Below are positions 58,005 to 64,000 of a stretch of 64,000 nucleotides of DNA, in pieces. Location: assembly GCF_037083825.1 (NCBI RefSeq), contig NZ_JBAPLU010000011.1:74843-138842 (forward strand). Reading direction: 5' to 3'. Numbering within the stretch: the first letter of the stretch is position 1; each line of letters starts with the position of its first letter. The translations under genes and the position numbers were made by a program. The notes below the pieces were generated by a model. That model made no database searches and was not told the origin of the DNA. It saw only the letters and a program-made list of their open reading frames with translations. The stretch is from Klenkia sesuvii. Its GTDB lineage: Bacteria > Actinomycetota > Actinomycetes > Mycobacteriales > Geodermatophilaceae.

Positions 58005-58767
58005 GTGACCGGCGGCCTCGACCCGGGCACCTGGGACGCGCGCCGCCGGTCCTTCGGCGCCGTGGCCCGGGAGTACGCGCAGCTGCGTCCGGGCTACCCG
58101 GCCGACGCCGTCGCGTTCCTGCTGGTCGACCGGCCGCTGCGGGTGCTCGACCTCGGGGCCGGCACCGGCAAGCTCACCGACCAGCTGCTGGCCGCTGGGC
58201 ACGAGGTGGTGGCGGTCGACCCGTCCGGCGACATGCTCGCCGAGCTGACCGCACGCCACCCGCGGGTCGAGGCCGTCGTCGGCGGGGCCGAGGACCTCCC
58301 GCTCCCGGGGGCCACCGTGGACGCGGTGGTGGCCGGGCAGGCCGCGCACTGGTTCGACCCGGTCCGCACCGCGCCGGAGCTGCGCCGGGTGCTGCGGCCC
58401 GGCGGCGTCGTGGGGTTCGTCTGGAACACCCGGGACGAGACGGTGCCGTGGGTGGCCGCGCTGGGGGAGCGGTTGATCGGGGAGTCCCGCGACCACGACG
58501 CCCACCAGGGCGTGGTGCACCGGTTCGCGGCCGCGCTGCCCGCCGAGGTCGAGGAGCACGAGCCGCGGTACGTGCAAACAGCTGACCCCCGACCAGGTGG
58601 TGGCCGGCATCGCCACCCGCAGCTACGTGGCGGTGCTGGCCCCGGCCGAGGCAGCCGCCTTCCTCGACGGGCTGCGCACCCTCCTCGCCGAGCACCCCGA
58701 CACCGCCGGCCGCGCCCAGCTCGACCTGCTGTACTCGACCCGGTCGGTGCGGCTCACCCCGCGCTGA
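58005..58767 (+). pseudogene. Class I SAM methyltransferase, split by a one-base insertion
   Basis: The GTG at 58005 opens a methyltransferase (VLDLGAGTGKLTDQLLAAGHEVVAVDPSGDM, then VVAGQAAHWFD and LRRVLRPGGVVGFVWNTRDE). At about residue 191 the frame shifts. The natural ending QLTPDQVVAGIATRSYVAVL and LDLLYSTRSVRLTPR lies in the next frame and stops at 58767. Removing one A from the AAA run at 58576-58578 joins the two parts. The untouched frame instead runs to 58826 through a nonsense Pro/Arg/His-rich tail. The core SAM domain is intact, so a shortened product could still fold. The SAM fold resembles UbiE/COQ5-type enzymes of unknown substrate. Confidence 0.78.
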
Positions 58768-58836
58768 CCCGGGGCCGGCCGCGAGCGGCGCACGCGGCGC
58801 CCGGTCCTGTCCGACCCCGCCGGTAGCGTGGTGACC

Positions 58837-59472
58837 GTGGCCGGCCCGGGGGTGTTCATCGCGTTCGAGGGCGGTGAGGGTGCCGGGAAGTCCACCCAGG
58901 TCGCCCGGCTCGAGACCTGGCTCGCCGGCCGCGGCGTGCGCGTGCGCACCACCCGCGAGCCCGGTGCCACCGGGCTCGGCGGCACGCTCCGCTCGATCGT
59001 GCTCGACCCGGCCACCACCGGCCTGTCGGCTCGGGCCGAGGCACTGCTCTACGCCGCCGACCGCGCCCAGCACGTGCACGAGGTGGTGCGGCCAGCCCTG
59101 GTCGACGGGCAGGTCGTCGTCACCGACCGCTACGTCGACAGCTCGCTGGCCTACCAGGGCGCCGGGCGCGCGTTCGACCTGGCCGAGATCCGCGCCCTCT
59201 CGCGGTGGGCGACCGAGGGTCTGCTGCCCGACCTCACCGTGCTGCTCGACCTCCCGCCCGAGCTCGGCCTGGCCCGTGCCCGCGGCCGGGCGACCGCGGA
59301 CCGGTTGGAGGCCGAGTCCGTGCAGTTCCACGAGCGGGTCCGCGGCACCTTCCAGGCGTTGGCCGCGGCCGAGCCCGACCGCTACCTCGTCCTCGACGCC
59401 ACTGGTGCGCCCGACGCGCTCGCCGCGGCCGTCGCCGACCGTGTCGCCGCCCTGCCGGGGGTGCTGTCGTGA
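58837..59472 (+). CDS. tmk: Thymidylate kinase
   Basis: Tmk phosphorylates dTMP to dTDP. The roughly 211-residue product has the P-loop FIAFEGGEGAGKSTQ, then TREPGATGLGGTLRSIVLD (dTMP-binding). LLYAADRAQHVHEVVRPAL and VVTDRYVDSSLAYQGAGR (catalytic Asp-Arg-Tyr) follow, with ARATADRLE as the lid region. GTG 58837 was chosen because a TAGCGT -10 (58824-58829) would place the mRNA start there; GTG codons at 58828 and 58831 are in frame. The stop overlaps holB as GTGA. The tmk-holB pair is conserved in actinobacteria. Confidence 0.95.
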   Translation: MAGPGVFIAFEGGEGAGKSTQVARLETWLAGRGVRVRTTREPGATGLGGTLRSIVLDPATTGLSARAEALLYAADRAQHVHEVVRPALVDGQVVVTDRYVDSSLAYQGAGRAFDLAEIRALSRWATEGLLPDLTVLLDLPPELGLARARGRATADRLEAESVQFHERVRGTFQALAAAEPDRYLVLDATGAPDALAAAVADRVAALPGVLS

Positions 59473-60650
59473 GCGGGCTGCCCGAAGGCGTCTGGCGCGA
59501 CGTGGTGGGCCAGCCCGAGGCGGTCGCCGAGCTGCAGCACGCCGTGGCCCACCCGGCGTCGATGACCCACGCCTGGTTGTTCACCGGCCCGCCGGGCTCG
59601 GGGCGGTCGGTGGCCGCCCGGGCGTTCGCGGCGGCGCTGCAGTGCCCCGAGGGCGGCGACGGCACCTGCCACGCCTGCCGCACCGTGCTGGCCGGCACGC
59701 ACGCCGACGTCCGGCTCGTCGTGCCCGAGGGCCTCTCGATCGGCGTGAAGGAGATGCGCACCGTCATCGGGTTGGCCGGGCGCGCGCCGTCGCAGGGCCG
59801 GTTCCAGGTGGTGGTGGTCGAGGACGCCGACCGCATGACCGAGCAGGCCGCCAACGCGCTGCTCAAGATGCTGGAGGAGCCGCCGGCCCGCACCGTCTTC
59901 CTGCTCTGCGCGCCCTCGCTGCACCCCGACGACGTGTCGGTGACCATCCGTTCCCGCTGCCGCGTGGTCTCGCTGCGCACCCCCCCGGCCGAGGCCATCT
60001 CCGAGGTGCTGGTCCGCCGCGACGGGGTCGAGCCGGTGCTGGCTTCCTGGTCGGCCGCGGCCTCCGGTGGCCACATCGGGCGCGCCCGCCGGTTGGCCCG
60101 CGACGACACCGCCCGCACCGCCCGCGCGGCCGTCCTCGACGTCCCGCTGTCGTTGACCAGCCTGGCCGCCTGCCTGCAGGCCGCCGACGGCCTGGTGGGC
60201 ACGGCGGCGGCGGAGTCGGCGGCTGCCACGTCGGCTGCCGACGCGGCCGAGACCGAGGCGGTCAAGGCCTCGCTCGGGGTGGGCGCCCGGGGGCCGGGCG
60301 TGGCTGCGGCCTCCCGCGGGGCCGGGCAGCTCAAGGAGCTGGAGAAGCAGCAGAAGTCCCGGGCCACCCGCATCGGGCGCGACACCCTCGACCGCGCGCT
60401 GGTCGACCTGGCCGCCTTCTACCGCGACGCGATGCTGATCGCCGGGGTGCGGGGCGACCTGACCCGGGTACCGCACCTCAACCACCCCGACCGCTCGGCC
60501 GACGCCCTCGACCTGGCGCGCAAGGTCGGCGCCGAGGGCGCACTGCGCCGCATCGACGCCATCCTCGCGGCCCGCACCGCCCTGGAACAGGCGGTCAAGC
60601 CGCAGATCGCGATCGAGGCCATGTGCGTGGCCCTGCGCCTGCCGGCGTGA
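59469..60650 (+). CDS. holB: DNA polymerase III subunit delta prime
   Basis: HolB is part of the clamp loader that places the beta sliding clamp on DNA. The 393-residue protein has an AAA+ domain with GPPGSGRSVAARAFAAALQC near residue 45 (a P-loop with Arg for Lys, common in delta prime, which does not hydrolyse ATP). The Zn-finger cysteines CPEGGDGTCHACR follow. SIGVKEMRTVIGLAGRAPSQGRFQVVVVEDADRM and ANALLKMLEEPPARTVFLL come next, with SRCRVVSLR after them. The C-terminal helical domain ends in QIAIEAMCVALRLPA. GTG 59469 overlaps tmk. Confidence 0.94.
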   Translation: MSGLPEGVWRDVVGQPEAVAELQHAVAHPASMTHAWLFTGPPGSGRSVAARAFAAALQCPEGGDGTCHACRTVLAGTHADVRLVVPEGLSIGVKEMRTVIGLAGRAPSQGRFQVVVVEDADRMTEQAANALLKMLEEPPARTVFLLCAPSLHPDDVSVTIRSRCRVVSLRTPPAEAISEVLVRRDGVEPVLASWSAAASGGHIGRARRLARDDTARTARAAVLDVPLSLTSLAACLQAADGLVGTAAAESAAATSAADAAETEAVKASLGVGARGPGVAAASRGAGQLKELEKQQKSRATRIGRDTLDRALVDLAAFYRDAMLIAGVRGDLTRVPHLNHPDRSADALDLARKVGAEGALRRIDAILAARTALEQAVKPQIAIEAMCVALRLPA

Positions 60651-60708
60651 CCGTCGGGGTGGCGCCCGGCGGCAGGACCGGCGTCGCGTAGGCTCTCCGA
60701 CGCACCAC

Positions 60709-60781
60709 GCCGCCTTAGCTCAGTCGGTAGAGCATCTCACTCGTAATGAGAAGGTCGTCGGTTCGATTCCGACAGGCGGCT
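60709..60781 (+). tRNA. tRNA-Thr (anticodon CGT)
   Basis: The 73-base gene folds as a cloverleaf. The acceptor stem is GCCGCCT with AGGCGGC, followed by discriminator T. The D arm is AGCTCAGTCGGTAGAGC. The anticodon arm TCTCA/TGAGA encloses a CTCGTAA loop with anticodon CGT (60742-60744), reading ACG. The T arm GTCGG-TTCGATT-CCGAC is perfect. CCA is not encoded. A TAGGCT -10 lies at 60689-60694. Confidence 0.97.
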
Positions 60782-60809
60782 CCGCACCGGACCGACCGGG
60801 TCGCCCGCC

Positions 60810-61166
60810 TCAGCGACGGAGTTGGGTGTCCAGCACCGCGGCGACGGAGTCCAGCGCGCCGGGGACGACGGCGTAGTAGGCCCACACGCCCCGCTTGTCG
60901 CGGGTGAGCAGCCCGGCGTCGACCAGCACCTTGAGGTGGTGGGACACCGTCGGCTGCGAGAGCCCGACGGGGTCGGTGAGGTCGCAGACGCAGGCCTCGC
61001 CGCCGTCGTGGGCCGCGACGAGGGAGAGCAACCGCAGCCGGGTCGGGTCGGCCAGGGCCTTGAGCGTGCGGGCCAGTGCATCGGCGTCCGGGGCGCTGAT
61101 GGGTGCGGCGACGAGCGGTGCGCAGCATGCCTGCGCCTCGACCGTGGTGTGCAGGGCCGTCGCCAT
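60810..61166 (-). CDS. arsR: ArsR-family metalloregulator of the arsenic cassette
   Basis: The 118-residue winged-helix repressor has LARTLKALADPTRLRLLSLV, then the metal site EACVCDLTDPVGLSQPTVSHHLKVLVDAGLL near residues 57-90. CVC is the As(III)-binding pair of the classical ArsR type. An N-terminal CC pair (QACCAPL) may add a ligand, as in some actinobacterial ArsR proteins. It would release DNA when arsenite binds. Its ATG at 61166 faces the operators at 61187-61255 and the divergent acr3-arsC genes. Confidence 0.93.
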   Translation of the reverse strand: MATALHTTVEAQACCAPLVAAPISAPDADALARTLKALADPTRLRLLSLVAAHDGGEACVCDLTDPVGLSQPTVSHHLKVLVDAGLLTRDKRGVWAYYAVVPGALDSVAAVLDTQLRR

Positions 61167-61186
61167 GGGACGAGTGTGACGCAGGC

Positions 61187-61218
61187 ATCGACGCCTGTCG
61201 ATATTGACGCTCGTCGAT
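61187..61218. promoter_or_regulatory. ArsR operator candidate 1
   Basis: ATCGACG (61187-61193) and its complement CGTCGAT (61212-61218) flank an inner TGTCGATATTGACGC with a further half-site. The element lies about 20 bases upstream of arsR. Its spacing fits one or two ArsR dimers. Confidence 0.6.
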
Positions 61219-61235
61219 GTCTGCGGCAGGGTGCT

Positions 61236-61255
61236 CCATCGACAGTCGTCGATGG
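61236..61255. promoter_or_regulatory. ArsR operator candidate 2
   Basis: CCATCGAC (61236-61243) and GTCGATGG (61248-61255) form a perfect 8-4-8 inverted repeat. It shares the ATCGAC half-site with candidate 1. It lies just upstream of the small ORF at 61267 and acr3, so ArsR bound here would block that transcript. Confidence 0.65.
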
Positions 61256-61266
61256 ATGGGGAAGTC

Positions 61267-61338
61267 ATGGCCGCCTGGAGCGAGCACCTGCGGGGTGCGG
61301 CCGTCGCCGCGGCCGAGCCGACGGGTCGGCCGGCGTGA
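61267..61338 (+). CDS. Possible 23-residue leader peptide before acr3
   Basis: An ATG at 61267 with GGGGAAG five bases upstream opens a 23-codon frame (starting MAAWSEHLRGAAVAAAEP). Its TGA (61336-61338) overlaps the GTG of acr3 by the GTGA pattern used across this genome. It may serve only to couple translation to acr3, which has no ribosome site of its own. No homology is recognised and it has no Cys. Confidence 0.4.
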   Translation: MAAWSEHLRGAAVAAAEPTGRPA

Positions 61339-62462
61339 GCGACCCCGTCCGCGAAGCCCGACGACCGGGCACCTCGCCCGACACCCCGGTCCTGGCGCAG
61401 CTGTCCACCCTCGACCGGTTCCTCCCGGTGTGGATCGTGGCCGCCATGGCCCTCGGCCTCGCCCTCGGTCGGCTGGTACCCGGGCTGGACGCCGCGCTCG
61501 AGGCGGTCACGGTCGGCGAGGTCAGCCTGCCGATCGCCGTCGGGCTGCTGCTGATGATGTACCCGGTGCTGGCGAAGGTCCGCTACTCCGAGCTGGACCG
61601 CGTCACCGGCGACCGCCGGCTCCTGCTGGCCTCCCTCGGCCTCAACTGGGTGCTGGGCCCGGCGATCATGTTCGCCCTGGCCTGGTTGCTGCTGCCCGAC
61701 CTGCCCGAGTACCGCACCGGGCTGGTCATCGTGGGGCTGGCCCGCTGCATCGCCATGGTGCTGATCTGGAACGACCTGTCCTGCGGCGACCGCGAGGCCG
61801 CCGCCGTCCTGGTCGCCATCAACTCGGTCTTCCAGATCCTGGCCTTCGCCGCCCTCGGCTGGTTCTACCTGCAGGTCCTGCCCGGCTGGCTGGGCCTGGC
61901 CACCACCTCGGCGGAGTTCAGCGTCTGGGCCATCGTCGTGTCGGTCCTGGTCTTCCTCGGCATCCCGCTGGTGGCCGGGTTCGCCACCCGCACGATCGGC
62001 GAGCGCCGCAAGGGCCGCGACTGGTACGAGTCCCGCTTCCTGCCGCGAGTCGGCCCCGTCGCCCTGTACGGCCTGCTGTTCACCATCGTCGTGCTGTTCG
62101 CGCTGCAGGGCGACGCCATCACCTCCCAGCCCTGGGACGTCGTCCGCATCGCCGTCCCGCTGCTGGCCTACTTCGCGCTGGTGTTCGGCGGGTCGTTCGC
62201 CCTGGGCATGCGGTTGCGCCTGGGCTACGCGAAGACCGCCACCCTGGCCTTCACCGCCGCCGGCAACAACTTCGAGCTGGCCATCGCCGTGGCCATCGGC
62301 ACCTTCGGGGTCACCTCCGGGCAGGCGTTGGCCGGTGTCGTCGGCCCCCTCGTCGAGGTCCCCGTCCTCGTCGGGCTCGTCTACGTCTCCCTGTGGGCCG
62401 CCCGCCGCTGGTTCCCCGGCGACCCCACCGTCCCGACCACCTCGAGGAGCGCTGCCCCGTGA
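61335..62462 (+). CDS. acr3: Arsenite efflux permease, ACR3 family
   Basis: ACR3 exports arsenite using the proton gradient. The 375-residue protein has ten membrane segments. It begins LDRFLPVWIVAAMALGLALGRLVPG and carries GVSLPIAVGLLLMMYPVLAKVRY-like EVSLPIAVGLLLMMYPVLAKV. The conserved Cys is in LARCIAMVLIWNDLSCGD near residue 137. FTAAGNNFELAIAVAIGTFG lies near the C-terminus. GTG 61335 overlaps the small ORF stop. The stop overlaps arsC as GTGA. Confidence 0.94.
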   Translation: MSDPVREARRPGTSPDTPVLAQLSTLDRFLPVWIVAAMALGLALGRLVPGLDAALEAVTVGEVSLPIAVGLLLMMYPVLAKVRYSELDRVTGDRRLLLASLGLNWVLGPAIMFALAWLLLPDLPEYRTGLVIVGLARCIAMVLIWNDLSCGDREAAAVLVAINSVFQILAFAALGWFYLQVLPGWLGLATTSAEFSVWAIVVSVLVFLGIPLVAGFATRTIGERRKGRDWYESRFLPRVGPVALYGLLFTIVVLFALQGDAITSQPWDVVRIAVPLLAYFALVFGGSFALGMRLRLGYAKTATLAFTAAGNNFELAIAVAIGTFGVTSGQALAGVVGPLVEVPVLVGLVYVSLWAARRWFPGDPTVPTTSRSAAP

Positions 62463-62881
62463 CCAGTGTGCTGTTCGTCTGCGTGCACAACGCCGGCCGT
62501 TCCCAGATGGCCGCCGGCTGGCTGACCCACCTGGCCGGCGACGCCGTGGAGGTCCGCTCGGCGGGGTCGCTGCCCGCCGACCAGGTCAACCCCGCCGCGG
62601 TCGCAGCCATGGCCGAGGTCGGCGTCGACATCTCCGCCGCCGCCCCGAAGGTGCTCACCGCCGAGGCGGTGCAGGCCTCCGACGTGGTCATCACCATGGG
62701 GTGCGGCGATGCCTGCCCGGTCTTCCCGGGCACGCGCTACCTGGACTGGGACCTCGCCGACCCCGCCGGGAAGGGGGTCGAGGCCGTGCGGCCGATCCGG
62801 GACGAGATCGAGGTCCGCATCCGCGGCCTGCTCGCCGAGCTCGACGTCGCCCTCCGTCCGACGGGGAGCGGTCAGGGCTGA
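62459..62881 (+). CDS. arsC: Arsenate reductase, low-molecular-weight phosphatase type
   Basis: ArsC reduces arsenate to arsenite. The 140-residue protein has the P-loop CVHNAGRSQMAAGW (CX5R, Cys 8 and Arg 14) and ITMGCGDACP with Cys 82 and Cys 86, then YLDWDLADPAGK. Three Cys placed like this match enzymes regenerated by thioredoxin or mycothiol-mycoredoxin; in this lineage mycothiol is plausible. It is coupled to acr3 by a GTGA overlap, so the pair reduces and exports arsenic under ArsR control. Confidence 0.94.
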   Translation: MTSVLFVCVHNAGRSQMAAGWLTHLAGDAVEVRSAGSLPADQVNPAAVAAMAEVGVDISAAAPKVLTAEAVQASDVVITMGCGDACPVFPGTRYLDWDLADPAGKGVEAVRPIRDEIEVRIRGLLAELDVALRPTGSGQG

Positions 62882-62899
62882 CTGTGTAGCCTGCCGGGC

Positions 62900-63874
62900 G
62901 TGACCCTCCCCGACGTGCTGCGCGGGCGGCTGAGCCTCCCGGCCATCGCCTCGCCCATGTTCATCGTGTCCGGGCCCGACCTCGTCGTCGCCCAGAGCTC
63001 CGCCGGCGTCGTCGGGTCCTTCCCGGCGCTGAACGCCCGCCCGGCCGAGAAGCTGGGTGACTGGCTCACCGAGATCGACGAGCGGCTGGCCGCGGCCCGG
63101 GCCAGCGGCGCGACCGTGGCCCCGTACGCGGTGAACCAGATCGTGCACCGCTCCAACGACCGCCTCGAGCACGACGTCGCGCTGTGCGTCGAGCACGAGG
63201 TGCCGATCGTCATCACGTCGCTGGGCGCCCGCGAGGACGTCTACGACGCCGTGCACTCCTACGGCGGCATCGTGCTGCACGACGTCATCGACGACCGGTT
63301 CGCGCACAAGGCGATCGACAAGGGCGCCGACGGGCTCATCGCCGTCGCGGCCGGCGCCGGCGGCCACGCGGGGACGACGTCGCCGTTCGCCCTGGTGCGC
63401 GAGATCCGGCGCTGGTTCGACGGCCCGCTCGCGCTCTCCGGGGCCATCGCGCACGGCAGCTCGGTGCTCGCCGCCCAGGCCGCGGGCGCCGACCTCGCCT
63501 ACATCGGCTCGGCGTTCCTGGCCACCGAGGAGGCGCAGGCCGCCGCGGGCTACAAGCAGATGGTCGTGGACAGCTCGGCGTCCGACATCGTCTACAGCAA
63601 CCTGTTCACCGGCGTGCACGGCAACTACCTCGCCGGCTCCATCGTGGCGGCGGGCCTGGACCCGACCGACCTGCCCACGTCGGACCCCTCGAAGATGAGC
63701 TTCGGCTCCGACGGCGGGGCGAAGGCCTGGCGCGACGTCTGGGGCTCGGGCCAGGGCATCGGCGTGGTCGACGCCGTCGTCCCCGCCGCCGAGCTGGTCG
63801 CCCGGCTGACCCGGGAGTACACCGAGGCCAAGGCCGCCCTCGACGCCGCGGTCATCACCCCCGCCACCGTCTGA
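62900..63874 (+). CDS. Nitronate monooxygenase-like NAD(P)H flavin oxidoreductase
   Basis: The 324-residue TIM-barrel flavoprotein matches the 2-nitropropane dioxygenase/NMO family: LPAIASPMFIVSGPDLVVAQSSAGVVGSFPALNARP and APYAVNQIVHRSNDR. GADGLIAVAAGAGGHAGTTSPFALVREI (FMN phosphate loop) and LSGAIAHGSSVLAAQAAGADLAYIGSAFLAT follow. Family members oxidise nitronates or reduce quinones; the actual substrate is unknown. The start looks leaderless, with TAGCCT at 62887-62892. It is separate from the arsenic operon. Confidence 0.88.
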   Translation: MTLPDVLRGRLSLPAIASPMFIVSGPDLVVAQSSAGVVGSFPALNARPAEKLGDWLTEIDERLAAARASGATVAPYAVNQIVHRSNDRLEHDVALCVEHEVPIVITSLGAREDVYDAVHSYGGIVLHDVIDDRFAHKAIDKGADGLIAVAAGAGGHAGTTSPFALVREIRRWFDGPLALSGAIAHGSSVLAAQAAGADLAYIGSAFLATEEAQAAAGYKQMVVDSSASDIVYSNLFTGVHGNYLAGSIVAAGLDPTDLPTSDPSKMSFGSDGGAKAWRDVWGSGQGIGVVDAVVPAAELVARLTREYTEAKAALDAAVITPATV

Positions 63875-63897
63875 GAGGGTGTTGGGTAATTGATCGG

Positions 63898-64000
63898 CTA
63901 CTTGTCGGAGTCGAGGTCGTCGGCCAGCCGGCGGGCGGCTTCGGTCTCGATGGGGCCTTGGGGCTCGATGTGTCGGCCGGTGAGTCGGGCGGCCATCAAC
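63898..64000 (-). CDS. C-terminal end of an unidentified ORF, possibly a transposase, cut by window edge
   Basis: A reverse-strand frame ends at a TAG (63898-63900) and is open to the right edge. It reads LMAARLTGRHIEPQGPIE, then TEAARRLADDLDSDK before the stop, which looks like real coding sequence. The stretch between it and the NMO stop is only 23 bases and includes GAGAGGGTGTTGGGTAAT, unusually AT-rich here and like the end of an insertion sequence. The family cannot be named from 33 residues. Confidence 0.45.
   Translation of the reverse strand, partial: LMAARLTGRHIEPQGPIETEAARRLADDLDSDK

Noticed and set aside
61217..61334. A longer frame starting at 61217 and running through the acr3 region
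   Set aside because: It is out of frame with the ACR3 permease, and its later part only becomes arsC after a nonsense stretch. The overlaps give better starts.

Overview
The window is chromosomal DNA of a very GC-rich actinobacterium. GTG starts are common, ATGA/GTGA gene overlaps are frequent, and many genes appear to have leaderless starts 6-8 nt behind a -10 hexamer. The gene content and the order tmk-holB / topA / DECH helicase / Flp-pilus locus / ssd / HAD phosphatase match the conserved actinobacterial neighbourhood known in Mycobacterium as roughly Rv3644c-Rv3661. Protein style suggests Geodermatophilaceae (Blastococcus, Geodermatophilus or Modestobacter type); that family assignment is inference. 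No phage, plasmid or CRISPR signature is seen. The only possible mobile DNA is the tail of an unidentified ORF at the right edge.

Layout. 1-3.5 kb: a secreted LamG-repeat protein (cut by the left edge), a MocR-type regulator and a divergent small membrane protein with a palindromic operator between them. 3.7-8.5 kb: cobD(cbiB), then def-cobL-cobM-cobK-HAD as one overlapping operon. 8.5-11.9 kb: a PilZ protein, an MFS carrier and an AtoE-type short-chain fatty acid permease. 11.9-16.6 kb: an MFS gene followed by cobG-cobH-cobIJ on the minus strand. 16.6-23.5 kb: a TPR protein, a DinB-like protein, an AraC regulator, a membrane-anchored sigma-like protein, DUF2254, a PrmC-related methyltransferase and a thioredoxin-reductase-like flavoprotein. 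23.7-28.6 kb: an acyl-CoA dehydrogenase, an XRE-TetR fusion regulator, a cyclase-family hydrolase and an acyl-CoA ligase. 28.7-34.8 kb: a PAS-GAF-PP2C phosphatase, a cobalamin riboswitch, cobN and a frameshifted FKBP lipoprotein. 34.8-38.4 kb: phosphatase-cobU-cobS-pabBC on the minus strand. 38.4-45 kb: a degenerate Fic-like protein, an aldo/keto reductase, DUF1232, argG, a two-component system and a HAD phosphatase. 45.2-53 kb: ssd-tadA-tadB-tadC-flp-tadE-tadE-like and the helicase. 53-60.7 kb: a WXG-like/DUF1023 pair, topA, a frameshifted methyltransferase, tmk and holB. 60.7-64 kb: tRNA-Thr, arsR, acr3, arsC, a nitronate-monooxygenase-like gene and the edge ORF.

How it works together. Four clusters carry much of a cobalamin pathway of the late-cobalt type: CobG, CobH, CobI-CobJ, CobK, CobL, CobM, CobN, CobD, CobU, CobS and a CobC-like phosphatase. 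Only cobN has a visible B12 riboswitch. Other required steps (for example CobA, CobB, CobO, CobQ, CobT and the chelatase partner subunits) are not in this window. The Tad locus has the compact set typical of non-piliated actinobacteria. The arsenic cassette has clear ArsR-type operators.

Non-coding DNA is sparse; no gap exceeds about 240 bases. Several gaps hold long nested palindromes or short tandem repeats, and one 22-bp-arm palindrome lies inside the coding sequence of cobIJ. Two genes are broken by single-base indels in homopolymers, which may be real or may be sequencing errors.
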